DNA from: Annulohypoxylon bovei var. microspora
Lineage: Eukaryota; Ascomycota; Sordariomycetes; Xylariales; Hypoxylaceae
Direction: 5' to 3'
NCBI GenBank assembly: GCA_022836615.1
Contig: MU405296.1
Location: 62,001-126,000 of the forward strand
Length of the DNA stretch: 64,000 nt
Shown here: piece by piece, positions 22,212 to 34,801 of the stretch
Layout of the letters: each line of letters begins with the position of its first letter
Numbering within the stretch: position 1 is the stretch's first letter
Position numbers and translations under genes: made by a program
Notes under the pieces: model-generated
The model's input: the letters and a program-made list of their open reading frames with translations, nothing else
Databases searched by the model: none
What the model was told of the DNA's origin: nothing

Positions 22212-25023
22212 TTACTTTCCTTTCATTTGAGTAATACCATCGGCAGCCGTCTCAACGACTTGGAAGCCGTCGGCATTACCGGCACCGCTCGCAGCTCGGT
22301 CGAAGGCCTCATCACTTCGATCACATAAAACATCGATATCCTCGTCACTTAGGATCCGGTCTCCTCCCGAGTGTTGATACTCTTCGCCGTCCTTTAACAA
22401 CAGGGACTGGAGAATATCCTTGTCTATAACCTCGTTGCTATCAAGCTTTTGGCCCATCGTTCTGAAACCACCCTTTTTGATGACTAGTTTCTCCAGCCTA
22501 CGTTTTGCGTCGGCGCTGAGGAGGAGCTCTTCCTCGACGGTTCCTTTTGTGGCTAACCGAAAGACGACGACAGGACGTGTTTGACCGATTCGATGAGCAC
22601 GGTCCTGCGCCTGCAAGTCTTGTTGAGGGTTCCAATCGCTGATCGATATCCATTAGCAGGTTTCCTAGGTGAAATAGGGGAGGTGAACTTACCTATCAAA
22701 GAGGATGACAGTATCCGCACTCGCTAGATTGATACCCTGACCACCAGCTCTTGTTGATAACAAGAATATCCTGTAGTCGGGATCTTCATTGAACTCCTTG
22801 ATCTGCTGTTTTCTATCTTCCTGAGCAACTCCTCCGTCAATACGGCATACATTCCATCCGCGCAGACCGGCACAGTAGTCATGCAGTATATCCAACTGCA
22901 TTTTGAACTGAGAGAATATCAAGACCTTATGGTCACGTGCGAATAGCTCCGGAAGTAATCTGTCCAACAGAAGCATCTTGCCAGAAGCTGTCACAATGCT
23001 TTCATCAATGGGTATTTTTTCATCGAAGGCCCATGGGTTATAGAAGTTATGAGGGCTATTACACACGAGTCTGAACTGCATGATGGGGTTTCCTAGTTTC
23101 TTATCGGCGATTTGAAGCTCTGTTACGTGTTAGAGTAGTTCTACCGGTAGCATTAGACATCATAACTTACTGGCAAGTTCCAGAGTTGCAGCCCGCTCGA
23201 TTTCCTCTTCGTCTCTGAGGTCTTCATCTGACTCGTCATCCTTGACAGCAAGTTCGGCAGCTAGCTTTGCCTCGAACTCGTCGTCATCTAGTTTATCATC
23301 GTCAGAGTCATCAGTTGTTTTGTATGAAGCACGGTTCCTACGCGGTCGACCTCGAATGCTGCCGGCTGGAGTGGATTGACGGCTCGATTTGCTACTTTTT
23401 GGAGATGAAGCTTCGCTAGTAGGTGGGACTTTCCTCTTGCTAGCCACTCTAATCTGGAGCGCGGGGGAGCTATCCTTGGGTGTTACTTTCAATGTCGAAC
23501 CTACTTTCTTGCCCATCATCATTGAAAACGCATTCTTGGTCGATGGAGATGGTGCTTGGCTTGTGTTCGTGCTGTTCCCACGTGACGATTGACGACTCGA
23601 CCTCCTGGAACTTGGACTGTTGCGAGTTTCCGTTAACCGCTCGACAACCTTGTTCTCCAAGTAAGTCCTAGTATCGGTCTTCTTGTCTCCAATGACATTG
23701 TAAAGATCAGTTTGTTCTTTGGTCATTGGGGCATATAGGACATATTCTCGCTTCTTCGGTAGATAGTTGGCCACATCTGCCTTGATTCTGCGAAGTAGCA
23801 GGGGCTGTAGAACCTTATGGATCTTGGAAACGAGATCTTGACTCGCCTTGTCCTCGATAAACTGCGTAGTACTCTCCTCATCCTGTAGATCACTGAAATC
23901 AAACCAGACCTCAAAGGCTTCCCAATCAAGGAAAGTTTCTGGCATTAAGAAGTGAAGGAGGGACCATAACTCCTTGAGGTTGTTCTGCAAGGGCGTTCCA
24001 GTTATGAGAAGACGAGTTGCCGACTTGAACTGCTGTAGTTCTCTGAAAAGCTTCGAATCGGCATTCTTCATTCGGTGACCTTCATCCTATGGTTTGTCAA
24101 TCACTAGAAACATGACTACGACTGTGAAATACTCACGACTACGATGAAAGCCCAGTCGATCTTGGAGAGGTTTACACGGTCTCTGAGAACCATTTCGTAG
24201 CTAGTACAAACCACCGGAAACCGTTGCGAAGGACGTCCTTTCTGATAGTTCCTCATGATCTTATTGCGGAAGATCTCCTGACGCTCTTGTGGAGTGCCAT
24301 GATACATCACGAATGGTATTGTTGGAGTCCATTTCTGGAATTCATCTTGCCAATTTGATAAGGTACTCAATGGAGCTATTATTAGGTGAGGACCGAAGTA
24401 GCTCTCTTGCTCTCTGAGTAGGGCGACAAGTGAGATGACTTGGATCGTTTTGCCTGGTATCCAGTTAGCTTGAGAGGCATAGGCTAGTTGATGGTAGGCA
24501 AATAGTAACCTAGTCCCATTTCATCGGCTAATATGCCACTCAGACCTTGTAAACATATCTCATACATCCACGTGAGACCTTCTAGCTGGTAATCTCGCAT
24601 AGTTCCACCGCTCATGATTTTGGGCTGTTGTTTCAGTTCCAAACCAGCATCTGCCAATGCTTGGTTATCAAAGTCGCGACCGACACGACCGAGAGCTTTT
24701 GTCTTCTGAGTGAGAATGTCACTAAAGATTTTGCTCTTGCGAAGAAGCTCATCTAATTCCTTCGCCTTGCGAGCGCGTTCTTGTGGTGATAATTGAACCT
24801 TCTTGCGCTTCCTCTTAGCAGCTAATCGTTTTGCTTCAGCTCTGGTGTTCTCATCCCGAGCCTTCTTCTCTTCATTGAGCATCCGCTGCTCTGTAAATAT
24901 TGAAGTGACACCCATATTTACGTCATCCAGGTCATCAATCAGAGGTGGTGACGAGGAAGTACTGGTAGGTAGGCGGGAAGAAGAGTGAAGAGAATCAACT
25001 TCTGAAGAAGATGAACGGGCCAT
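22212..25023 (-). CDS. SNF2-family ATPase, Lsh/HELLS/Irc5-like
   Basis: Five exons: 25023-24510, 24453-24137, 24086-23171, 23119-22693 and 22638-22212; 866 residues. DNA-translocating chromatin remodeller expected in the nucleus. An N-terminal Lys/Arg-rich coiled region (about 45-110) precedes the first ATPase lobe: MRDYQLEGLTWM, DEMGLGKT (motif I), STLSNWQ (Ia), VVDEGHRMKN (II) and LITGTPLQNN (III). The DEGH variant of DEAH is present. A Ser-rich, low-complexity insert (~400-490) splits the lobes, then comes the C-terminal lobe with IFSQFKMQLDIL, STRAGGQGINLASADTVI and QAQDRAHRIGQ (VI). The domain order and long insert match fungal Irc5/MUS-30-type relatives of Lsh; orthology is inference. 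It is divergent from TFIIA-gamma. Confidence 0.88.
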
Positions 25024-25634
25024 CCTAAAAAGAAATATGGATTACGCGAGGTGACTAGGATTGCGAAAAAGCAAATATTACAATGATGCTATGTGGGATC
25101 ATGACCTAAAAGAAAAGTGAACGCTAAGAACATGCGAGTTGAGAAAACAGAGAAAATAGAGAAAATGATGATTTCACAACTTGTACAGTATTAATCTACT
25201 AGGTTTAGCGCGTTAGAGGCGTTCCCGATGCCCCGGACGACGCGAGTTAGCTGCGTTATCACGCGTTAAGTAGTGTGGGGGCAGGCCGAAAACGTCAATT
25301 AACAGGGGTCCGCGTAAAGGGGTACCTTCCTGTAAGTACCCGCCTGCAAATGTCATTGTTCACCTGAATGTTGCACAGCCGCAAACCCTGTCCCAAGATT
25401 CAAGGTTCCCCACTAGACTAGATTATCCCGGGCCCATTTTTACTTAGTCATTTTGTCCCACTGCCACACTGGCAACCTTGTCTCTAAACATTCCATCATC
25501 CGTAATCCTGCTTCTTTTAACTTTCAACAACCATCTTCGAATAATCTTCTCGGGCAAATTTGTCCAGCAATCGCATAATTCATCATCGCAATAATCGCGC
25601 GATCACGCACAGACTTCCTGAAGCGATTATCAAG
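25024..25634. promoter_or_regulatory. shared upstream region of the SNF2 and TFIIA-gamma genes
   Basis: 611 bp between divergent starts. No extra gene seen. Confidence 0.4.
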
Positions 25635-26122
25635 ATGGCAGCCGCCGGTCAGAATTTCTACGAGCTGTACCGACGAAGCACGTAAGCAACAACTTTCATT
25701 AACGGTTGGCATTTAGACCAGTGCTGACAATGTTTATTGTAGCGTCGGTACCGCGCTGACAGATACCCTCGATGATCTGATCACTGAGCATCGAATCGAT
25801 CCTCAGCTCGCTATGAAGATTCTTGCCAACTTTGATCGTGCTATCACGGAGGTGCTCCAAGATAAGGTTAAGGCGCGCTTGACCTTCAAGGTAAATATTC
25901 TCAAATATGCCTAGGTAGGTAGTATCAGCTTTACGACAATGACTAATCACTCTATTTTATCCGATTCTATAGGGCAGTCTAGACACCTACCGATTTTGCG
26001 ATGAAGTCTGGACATTCCAGCTGAAGAACGTCACCTTTAAGATGGAGAATGGCGGCCAGGTTGTCTCGGCAGACAAAGTCAAGATAGTGTCTTGTACGGC
26101 GAAACCTACCGGAAGCACCTAG
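25635..26122 (+). CDS. TOA2: transcription initiation factor IIA gamma subunit
   Basis: Three exons (25635-25681, 25743-25890 and 25973-26122) give 114 residues, the usual size for this subunit. It forms TFIIA with the alpha/beta chain and stabilises TBP on promoters. The N-terminal four-helix part reads NFYELYRRSTVGTALTDTLD and then LAMKILANFDRAITEVL. The C-terminal beta-barrel part reads RFCDEVWTFQLKNVTFKM. All three junctions have canonical GT/AG ends. The gene symbol follows the yeast name. Confidence 0.95.
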
Positions 26123-27122
26123 TTCCCTCGTATCGCATCTTCAAAATCGCGAGTCGCCTTTCCCATTTTCTACGATCAACATGCTCCCGATGAGGCGATA
26201 TCGGGTGCTGTACTTTTAAATCACGAGACACCATGCATCTATGAACACGCGTATAGCACAGCTAGTCATATTTTCGATTATGGTGCTGGTGCTTTTCACC
26301 TTTCTACGACGTTAACGCGACTTCGACAGCAGTCAATGAACCAGCCAACACCGACAGATCTCCCTCGAAGTTCTGGATTTGATTATGGGTCAAAATATTG
26401 AGGTTGGAAGGTGGCATCGTTGTGTAATTATGGTCCATTTCTTTTCCGGCGGGTATTCGACAATGTTGGCATGTGGTGACGGAATTCATCACGAGTGGTT
26501 TTCACGGCGTTTTATGGAAAGGGACGACTCCAGATTGTACTGCCATTGCACTGACAATCGGTATTACGCATTGCATTTTCGCCTAATAAAAAGCATTTAG
26601 GCCCACTTCTGAATGTGGTTGCTTGCATGAACTAAGTGATCGACGAGTGTGATTAAACCTCCAACTCTTGCCTCTGCATACATTCACGCCTGGAGATGTG
26701 ATGACTTGTGGGATCGTACGATATTTCTTTTTTCTTGTACCGATATGGTATCATCGTGATCAGTAGGTCCAAGTGATAACGTTGATCAGTACGTCGTCAC
26801 CTCTAGTTTGACTCACAGACCGCTGTGAATTTAGGGACTTTGAAAAAGCAACGATGATAGTGTAGCATCGTGATCCCCCACGCTCTAGAATTGTTAGGGG
26901 TCATGGGGCGGAAGAATGATCCGGGGTGATAGGTATCAAGCGTAAGCCACATCGAGAAGTAGGGAAGGCTACTGCATACGAGTATATAGAAGGAATAAGC
27001 GGTATCCATCCATTCCTGGTAGATTTCCACATATGATGGGCATTAACATCTCTAAGCTGCCAGTCTAGAAACAGGGGTTAAACAAGTGAATCTTGACTCT
27101 ATAGTCGGCTATCTTAGACCTC
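26123..27122. other. intergenic, no gene recognised
   Basis: 3' region of TFIIA-gamma and spacer to the next convergent gene. Only short frames. Confidence 0.45.
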
Positions 27123-28307
27123 TCAGTTCAAATTCCCCAATAGGGGCACGTCCTCATCCTCGTCCTCGTCATCCTTCTCCACAGGTAGGATCCCTTCTTC
27201 CTGCGGTGCGGCGCTATTTCCACGGCCCAGCTCCGCGGATGACACATCATCGTGATCGTGACCGTGATTGTGATACTCATCGTCATCGTTACCATCCCTA
27301 CCCTCGTCATCATGAAACTCAACCCCATCCGAACCAGCCCCCGCCTCCGCCTCGCTAGTCTCCTCCTTCGTCCCACGCCCGATGATCACGTTGCCGGCAA
27401 CCAGCATCGCGGCGCCGATCCACCACAGCGGCGGCAGGGACTCGGCGAATATGGCCAGGCCCAGAAGCGCCGTGATCATGAAGTTGGTAGACGTGTTCAT
27501 GATAGAGACCTGCGTCGTGGAGTTCCCCATGGCGAGGGCTTGTGTGAAGAGTGACCACATCACGCCATTGAAGATTAGGTTGAGGCCGAAGAAGGACTGT
27601 GCGGAAGGTTAGGTAAGTCATTCGTTCCTAACTAGAAAGCAGGGGCATTTGAAGGGGGAAAACGTTAGGGTTATGACGTCGATAGGTAAGAAAAATAAAT
27701 AAAATAAAAGCTTACACAACGCACGACGACCTCGACGACCTTTTCGAGGTCCGTTAGCCCGAAGAGCGTAGAGATGCTCTGGGCTATGTGTGTAGAAAGG
27801 TCATTTGTAGTCCTGTGAATAGGTTTGTGTTAGTCCCGAACTGAAGTGAGTTATAGCTCATGTTTCTTGGCCTCCTCAAATAGAAATCTTAAGCTACATA
27901 ATATATATAGTAGGATAAATAAGTCAAAGGGAATAATAAAATAGTTCCAATTATGAGGTGAAATAGGAAAGACAAGGAGAATAATCAACAGCCAGCGGTG
28001 CTCTAAGATAGAACAGATAAGAGACTACGGAATAGAAATTCAAGACTCACAACTTAGCAAAGACGCCATTGAAAGCAGCGCAAGCGCCGCTAGCAATCGC
28101 GAACACGATCCACCGGTTCCTAGTTGTCCAAGACATAGTCGAATTGTCCGCCGAACCGTCGACGCTCTCTATCTTCCTAGGCTCCGCCTTCTCCTCGGCA
28201 GTAGCAACGGGGGGTTTCTTCCTTTGACGAACGGCGGAGCTAGCGGATGTAGTCGAAGAAGTATGAGTGGCAGTAGTGCTGGATTGAGTTTTCCGGGGCC
28301 GGGGCAT
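27123..28307 (-). CDS. TMEM42/EamA-like small membrane transporter
   Basis: Three exons (28307-28051, 27812-27716 and 27596-27123), 275 residues. After a Ser/Thr-rich cytoplasmic N-terminus (about 1-65), hydrophobic helices follow: RWIVFAIASGACAAFNGVFAKL, the FFGLNLIFNGVMWSLFTQAL region, then a helix pair through TNFMITALLGLAIFAE and LWWIGAAMLVAGNVIIGRG. This is a single half-unit of the drug/metabolite transporter fold, as in TMEM42, so it would have to dimerise. The last ~80 residues are an acidic, His-bearing tail (HDDEGRDGNDDDEYHNHGHD), which could bind metal; that is inference. Substrate unknown. Confidence 0.8.
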
Positions 28308-29108
28308 TGTGGATTAGGTATGTGGAAGTCCGGATACGTCGGGGTGTGGTACCTATCTCCTAAGTAAAAAGTAACAAGGCAAGGCCAAGTAACAAAGATA
28401 AACAGTACCGTCTGACGAAACTAGGGAACCAATGGAATGTCCCACGGGTCGAGTTGGCACGCCTAGATGTTTCAGCTTATGGGATCTGATATATCCTCTT
28501 TTAGAAGTGTTGGAGATTTCTGGGTAGTATTTCTTATCGCCGAGTTTGCTCCAGAAGTTGGCAGTGCGTGGCCTTTTTGTCTTGGCAGACGAATTAGGCG
28601 ATTACCTGCAGATGATACGGCTTGTACTCCACAGTGTATGGTGAAGTCGATTCCCTATGGGTTGCGTACATATGTACATCAATGACTCTTTTACATATAT
28701 GTTCAGTATCAAATCATGTTCCTGCAGCGAACGAATCAATATGATTGCTTGAAGTAAAGACTAGACCCGCTGTTCTTCGCAAACTAGCAACCGTTAGTTA
28801 CATCGCATACCACGGGATGATATTATGGATGGTGGTACCGTGCGGGCCGCTGCCGGTACCCGCCTGCCGTGGCATAAGCCACAATGGTTCGGTGTATTCT
28901 CCGGCTGCACGATATGTCAGACGGGGTTTCCTTACCTGAGCAATCGGAGGAATCCTGATTAGAATAGGTTTGTAGGATGTATGTAAACTTCGTTGATATA
29001 GGATTCGATTTTGTATCGCATCAAATAACACCACGAAATAGTCATTTAGACATAAAACATCAAACAGGCATTAGTATTAAATACCAAAAGATAACACCGT
29101 ATCTATCT
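28308..29108. other. intergenic, no gene recognised
   Basis: Spacer between two minus-strand genes. No supported feature. Confidence 0.45.
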
Positions 29109-31819
29109 TTATCTGTTCTCTAACTCGACACCATCAATGTCAGCCACATCCTCATCGCCATCCATAATCTGGCCATTACCGTTCGCCCTCCCTAGCGGCC
29201 GCCTTTCATCTGCTTCACCCCCAAGCGTTATGCGACCACCGCTGACACTCGAGACCTTTCCGGAGACCCATCCGGCAACTCTATTCATCACGCCCCAGAG
29301 CTTCTCGTGTCCCTCTGCGATCTCGTGGTCGTCGCGCGGGTTCTCGGCCGCTTCCGCCTTGAACTGATACTTAAGACAATCCTTGACCGTCACCAAGCCG
29401 TTGAGTCGGCCGTGGTGCTCGATCAAGATCACGCGCGGCCCGATCTTGCGGAAGAGCTCCATCACCGTCTCGAGCGGCAGTCGCGGGTGTACGGTCACCG
29501 GTGTCGCGTCTACGTACCGGCTGAAATCGATAGACGTCGAGGAAAAGCTGTAATCTGCGTTGTTAATCGTAACAGTAGGTGTGATAGGCGTTACGGAGCC
29601 TAATGCTAGTGGCGAGAAATTGCACCTAGCATCTGGGTTGATTGTGATCGAGCGCTCGCGGCGTAGACGATCAATTGCGTATCGTAATTCCGTGCGACCG
29701 ATGTAGCCGACTAGAATCCTCGTCGATAGATCCTCGACGATGGGGAAGCCCTGGTACTTGGGCTGCCTTAGTAGGTCTTCGATGGATTGCAGCGTCATTC
29801 CGTGAACAGGTATGGCGACCACATCGTTGGTCATAACCACTGATACCGGGACGCCGAAGTTGTGCTCCTCCTTGTTATCGAGAAACGGAAAACCGCTGAA
29901 CCAAATCATACGGTCGGCAATACCGCCTTTGCCGAACAGGTCAGACACGGCCTTTGTGACACCAACAACAATCATCGTAGGCAAGATGTAAGTTAGAGCA
30001 CCCGTAAGCTCAAACATGATAACCACAACCGACACCGTGATATGCATAATACCACTGAGCGCAGCAGCCGCTCCCAGGAACGCATACGTTCCAGGGGTAA
30101 TGCATGGCACATCCGGCTGGCAAGCGGCAAAAAAGGCGCTGTCCGGATGGGCATGATAGATGGCCTGCATTATGATGCCAACAGTCCGGCCGAACGAGGC
30201 TCCTACGGCCATAGATGGTACGAAGATGCCAGCTGGTACTTTGCATCCGTAGGAAATGATAACTAAGAAGATGCGAATGATAGTTGCAATAGTTAGTGAC
30301 ATGATATTCGACCACCGCCTATCATTATCACAAAGTCCTTGGTAATCTTCAGTTCCCTCACATTCCAAAAACAGGATTTCCATGCTCTCCGACATATCAA
30401 TTCGGAGGAACACGTTGGGGTAGCATATGATGGCCGTCCCCATGGCTAGCAGCGTAGCTTCGAGGACAGCCCATTTCGTTAGGTACTTCTTTCGGAATGC
30501 CTGAGCTCGTAAGTTCCATTTGATCACGAATGCGCCGTATAGACCGCCGAAGATGCCGATGAAGATATATGGCACCGTTTCGAAGAAATGCCACGATCGA
30601 TCGTATTTAACCTGAAACATGACCAGCTGGCCGGTCCTAAAGGGGTTCATCGCCGCGAGAACGGCTGTCGCGACGAGGGCGCAGAAATAACTTCTCCACA
30701 TCGTTTTGAGTGGGAAGTAGTTAGACATTTCTTCTAAGGAGAATAATACGCCTCCGATTGGACTGCCGAAAGCAACTCCCACGCCGGCAGCCGCACAGGC
30801 GCTTAGAATCTCTCGAGTCTTGGATGCGTTCCGCTTGTATTTATCGAACATCCTCGAGATGACATTGCCTGTACATACTGCGTAATGCACACTGGGACCC
30901 TCCTTGCCGACCGAAAGACCAGAAGCGATAGCCAGAGGCAGGGCGATAGATTTGATGAGTAAGGTCCAGAACCCTAGAAATCCCTTCATAACGAACCCAG
31001 CAATAATACACTTGATCTCGGAAATACCTGAACCAGCAGCATAGGGCGCGAAAGATTTGACTAGGATGGCCGAGGTGAAGGCAAATATGGTCTAGAGGGT
31101 TTAGTTTCAAGGCTGCACCTAGACATAAGGAGATAGCTGGCTTACTGCAAACATGATGTATAGCACGTAGTTGGCGGGTTCGAATGAAGTCCAACGATGC
31201 CAGTGGTCGCATCCGTTGTCCTCGCCCCAACAACAAAAGTTCTCGTTCAGGTAGAAGGCAGTTGTGCAATAACCCATCTTTATGTCGGATAACCATTCAG
31301 TTATGATATTCAGAAAGGCAGCATTCAGCCCGATGGCTGCCCCTATTAGGGTGACCACAATCCAGCCTTGCGCAGCATCGTAGGACTCCCATAGCTTATA
31401 TCTCCAAGACACTTTGCCATTATCAAGGCTAGCATTTCTTCTCCGCCTTGTTCTCCTCCGTAATCTTTCTTGTGCTGCATCCTGTACCCAATCTGTGTTG
31501 TCGAGTTTAGTATTCGTTTCCTGCGAGCTAGGTTAAGGTTCGTTGATGCGCATACCTATGGTAGTGAAGTCCTATTAACATCAATGTTAGCCCGAGGCGC
31601 GACTAGCATATAGCACGCTAGAACTGCTTGAGAGTAGAATACCTCATATCTTTTTATTTCAGCTATCTCTTCTTCTATCTGTTGTTCCCTTGGCGCATTG
31701 GTTCCAGTAGCCTCCCCACGTTCAACGGTCGATACAGCGATCGACAATCTGGAACTAACGGACGGTCGGCGGGATAGCTGCGGGTGGGTGACGGAGAAGG
31801 AGGTGGTACGAGAAGACAT
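29109..31819 (-). CDS. CLC-family chloride channel/Cl-/H+ exchanger
   Basis: Four exons: 31819-31643, 31571-31556 (a 16-nt microexon), 31492-31146 and 31091-29109; 840 residues. The microexon joins KRYE to DFTTIDWVQDAA, the conserved fungal N-terminal motif. Anion-pathway signatures are GSGISEIK, GKEGPSVHY (gating Glu), GIFVPSMAVGASFGR and YAFLGAAAALSG. The second glutamate of exchangers is present in LFSLEEMSNYF, so an endosomal/Golgi Cl-/H+ exchanger like yeast Gef1 or mammalian CLC-3 is more likely than a pure channel. Two cytoplasmic CBS domains follow (about 560-620 and 700-760). It is divergent from the histone-fold gene. Confidence 0.93.
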
Positions 31820-32742
31820 GAGTCTTAAGAGAGGTCGTGACCATTCTCAACTATTCGGTAATGTGAATACAAAATAATAGATAATTTTGATGCGACTTGC
31901 GCAAGTACGTAAGTAGACAAGGCTCGAGGACTGATGAAGAATTTAATGTTGATCGAGTTAAGAATAGAAGCAATCAATTGCTGCTACTACGTAATCGGCC
32001 TGGAGGCTGACGAGTAAGGGTCTAGCCAAGCACAGTAGGCTAACCTTATTCACGGGTTCAGCTGCACTGTACTACGATCCCCTATTAGATTTATGCAAGT
32101 GCTGCCTTGGCAACCTGGAAACCTGGGAAAGAGCTAAAGCTGACTTAACATCTCCCTAATTTATACAGTGTCTCCTTCCCCTCTCAGCAGACGCTTTCAC
32201 AGTACAATATTTCACCGCCTACCATTTTAGGGTTTAATAGAATCGCGTCTCTCCCCAAGACCTCAACGCGTTTCACTGAAGCTCACAAAGACAATAACTT
32301 TTTGCTTGTCAAATTCACACAGAATTCAAAAGCTTCAACAATTGGCAAACCTGCACGTTAAATACAGCACACCTGCAATATCTACCAAACCTAGCAACGA
32401 CAACTGCTACCCAAGCTTTACCACACTAGTTATTCTGCCGTTCATATCTCTGGACCAGCCTTCAGGTAAGATTCACTTTTCCATTTATATATTTTTCACC
32501 AACTTATTAAGAAGATCAAGACACGGCTTTCCTGTCAAAACTTTCCCAACCCGTTTCTACTCTTAATTTTCATTCTACGTAAGAAAAGTTCATCTTACTT
32601 GCAGATACATGCGATTATCATTTACTAACTCACCTTTTAGTTACGTACCTACTCGAGCAGTCCCGGCTTTCGGAATTTCAAAGCTGTCTACTTAGCTTTC
32701 TTCTACAAGCTGTTGCCCTGTGCCTAAAAAGGAACCGTCAAC
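31820..32742. promoter_or_regulatory. shared upstream region of the CLC and histone-fold genes
   Basis: 923 bp between divergent starts. No other gene supported. Confidence 0.4.
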
Positions 32743-33459
32743 ATGCCTTATAACACGACAGCTATTCCTCCCCGCAAGGAGGTTACTGGCCAGACCCAGC
32801 TACCTCGTAAGTCTATCTCCCAGCACCATCATCCCGTGCCATTCATACTAACCACTCAACCCTATAGTCTCACGAGTGAAGAAGATCGTTGCCCAGGACC
32901 AGGAAATCGGCATCTGCTCCAACAATGCCGCATTCGTGATCACCCTTGCTACTGTAAGTCTTTACTCCCCCTTACCCCCCTCCCCTCCCCTCTCCCACCC
33001 CCACTAACCCACGCCCAGGAGATGTTCATCCAGTACCTCGCAGCCGAAGGCTTCAACATGGCGCGCACGGAGCGCAAGCCGCGCCGCAACATCCAGTACA
33101 AGGACCTAGCCTCCGCCGTGTCCGGCAAGGAGAACCTAGAGTTCCTAGAAGACATCGTGCCGAAGACGACGCAGTACAAGCGCATCAAGGCGGAGGCGGC
33201 GGCGACGCGCGCGCAGCTGAGCAGCAACGCGCCGGCCGCCGCCGCCGAGCGGTCCGGTGAGGGCCGGCGCGAGGCCGGCAAGAAGCACCGCGCGAGTACC
33301 AGTCGCTCGAGCCTGAACGGCAGCTTCGTGGGCGCTAGTGGTGCTCGCATCGTGAGCGACGACGATGGTACCGAGGTCGACCCTGCGGACCAGCTGCACA
33401 ACGAGATGAGAGAGGCGAGCCGGGGAGGGCGGGATGAGGATGTTGACATGACTGGTTAG
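32743..33459 (+). CDS. histone-fold protein, DNA polymerase epsilon subunit C-like (Dpb3/CHRAC)
   Basis: Three exons (32743-32806, 32868-32953 and 33019-33459), 196 residues. The CBF/NF-Y-type histone fold spans about residues 20-95: LPLSRVKKIVAQDQEIG, CSNNAAFVITLATEMFIQYL, then RNIQYKDLASAVS and LEFLEDIVPK. The C-terminus is Ala/Arg-rich and ends in an acidic DDDGTEVDP stretch and DEDVDMTG. Such proteins pair with a second histone-fold partner (Dpb4) in Pol epsilon and in ISWI-type remodelling complexes. Dpb3-like is the best reading, and an NC2/NF-YC-like role is the alternative. Exon 3 is very GC-rich. Confidence 0.82.
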   Translation: MPYNTTAIPPRKEVTGQTQLPRKSISQHHHPVPFILTTQPYSLTSEEDRCPGPGNRHLLQQCRIRDHPCYCKSLLPLTPLPSPLPPPLTHAQEMFIQYLAAEGFNMARTERKPRRNIQYKDLASAVSGKENLEFLEDIVPKTTQYKRIKAEAAATRAQLSSNAPAAAAERSGEGRREAGKKHRASTSRSSLNGSFVGASGARIVSDDDGTEVDPADQLHNEMREASRGGRDEDVDMTG

Positions 33460-33790
33460 GAAACCGGGGTGGTTCAGCATTGGAACGGGCTTGGTAGTGC
33501 CTTAGAGTTGTGAAGGCAGATGTGGGATGGGAAATTTGTGTCTATGAATGCCGGATACGTGGATACCTTGATACCTTTACAACACAAATTACGGCGTTTA
33601 GGGGTACATTAATTGACATTATACATACACATACACACATAAATTCTCGCTGGTGAAGGATTAGTATTGCCTGGTCCATGGGTATACCCGAATCTTCATT
33701 TTATGGCCAAAGCCAACTATGCCTGACCGCCACTATTGCCATAGGCACCCCAAATCCAATTTCGTTCCCTCAGATACAAGCTATAGTTCC
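33460..33790. other. intergenic, convergent 3' ends
   Basis: 3' regions of the histone-fold and U2A' genes. Nothing else seen. Confidence 0.4.
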
Positions 33791-34801
33791 TCACTCCTCC
33801 ATCTCGTCGCTCAGATGCACACCAGCCGGCATCCTGCCCTCTCGCAGCATGGACTCCAGTTTCGTGATCTCGTCCAAGCTCGTGGCTTTCTTGATCATCT
33901 CCTGGAGGCGCTTCTTCTCCTTGTCCGTGAGCTTGATACGCGACATACGCGTCGGCAGCGCGCCGGACGGGGCTCCGTTGATGGGCAGGGCCGAGTCGAA
34001 TGTCCGGCTCTTGATCCCCATGATCTTCGACGCGAGGTCCGTCGGCTCTTCGGCGGTACCGAAAAGCTCCGCAGCTTGCTTGCGTTCCGCGTCCTTGACC
34101 TTCTCAAAGTCGAGGAAACGCACCGAGGGACAGCGCCATACCACCCAGTGTCGGTAATGCTGCAATTAAAGATTGTTCGTAAGTGTGCGCCCATCATTTT
34201 CTTAAAGTATCTAGAGAATAGAGAAGGTGTAGAAATAAAAACAAGTTCTTAGGCTTACCTCCTTCTTCGTAATAGGGTTATCCCGTAAAACTAGGTGAGT
34301 CAATCGTGGGAAAGAGCCTAGCGGGTCTAGGTCTGCTAGTTCGGTCAGGTTGTTCGATTCTAGTTGTAGGTTTGTGAGGGCTGGAATCGAGTTCGCGAGA
34401 GTTGGTTGTATAGTAGCAATGCGGTTGCGCTGTAGTAGAAGGGATTGGATTCGTGGCGACAGAGGGAGGTTTCCCAGCACTTGGATGTCGTTGTCAACTA
34501 AATCTATAGCATCTTGGGGCTATATCATTCCTCCGGAGTTAGTAATTGTATGTGGTGCAATTCAAAGCAATATGACGGGATAATAGGAAAGACTTACGCC
34601 TGCAACACCCAAGTTCTCAATAGCTGGTATTCGATGTCCTGTTCACAGCCGGCGAGGGCATCGCTATCAATTCTGCTCTCTTCTAGATCAAAAAGTGTAG
34701 TATCTGCTCTTTTCTGACGTACCTCGAAGCTCAAGCTCGCGCTCCTTCAACGCGTTTAGCCACGAGGGGGAATTCTGGAGAAGCTCGGCCGTGAGCCTCA
34801 T
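33791..34801 (-). CDS. LEA1: U2 snRNP A' protein (leucine-rich repeat)
   Basis: Exons 34801-34723, 34638-34598, 34504-34259 and 34159-33791, giving 244 residues. The start MRLTAELLQNSPSWLN, the ELELRGHRIPAIENLGVAG junction and the LRR core are typical of U2A', which binds U2B'' in the spliceosome. After the LRRs comes HYRHWVVWRCPSVRFLDFEKV (LRRcap), then a charged helical tail. Between 34505 and 34520 the DNA still encodes PQDAID in the expected place, but an extra T (TTTT at 34500-34503) breaks the frame. I therefore start exon 3 at the downstream TATAG acceptor, which drops about seven residues. See findings. The symbol is the yeast name. Confidence 0.85.
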
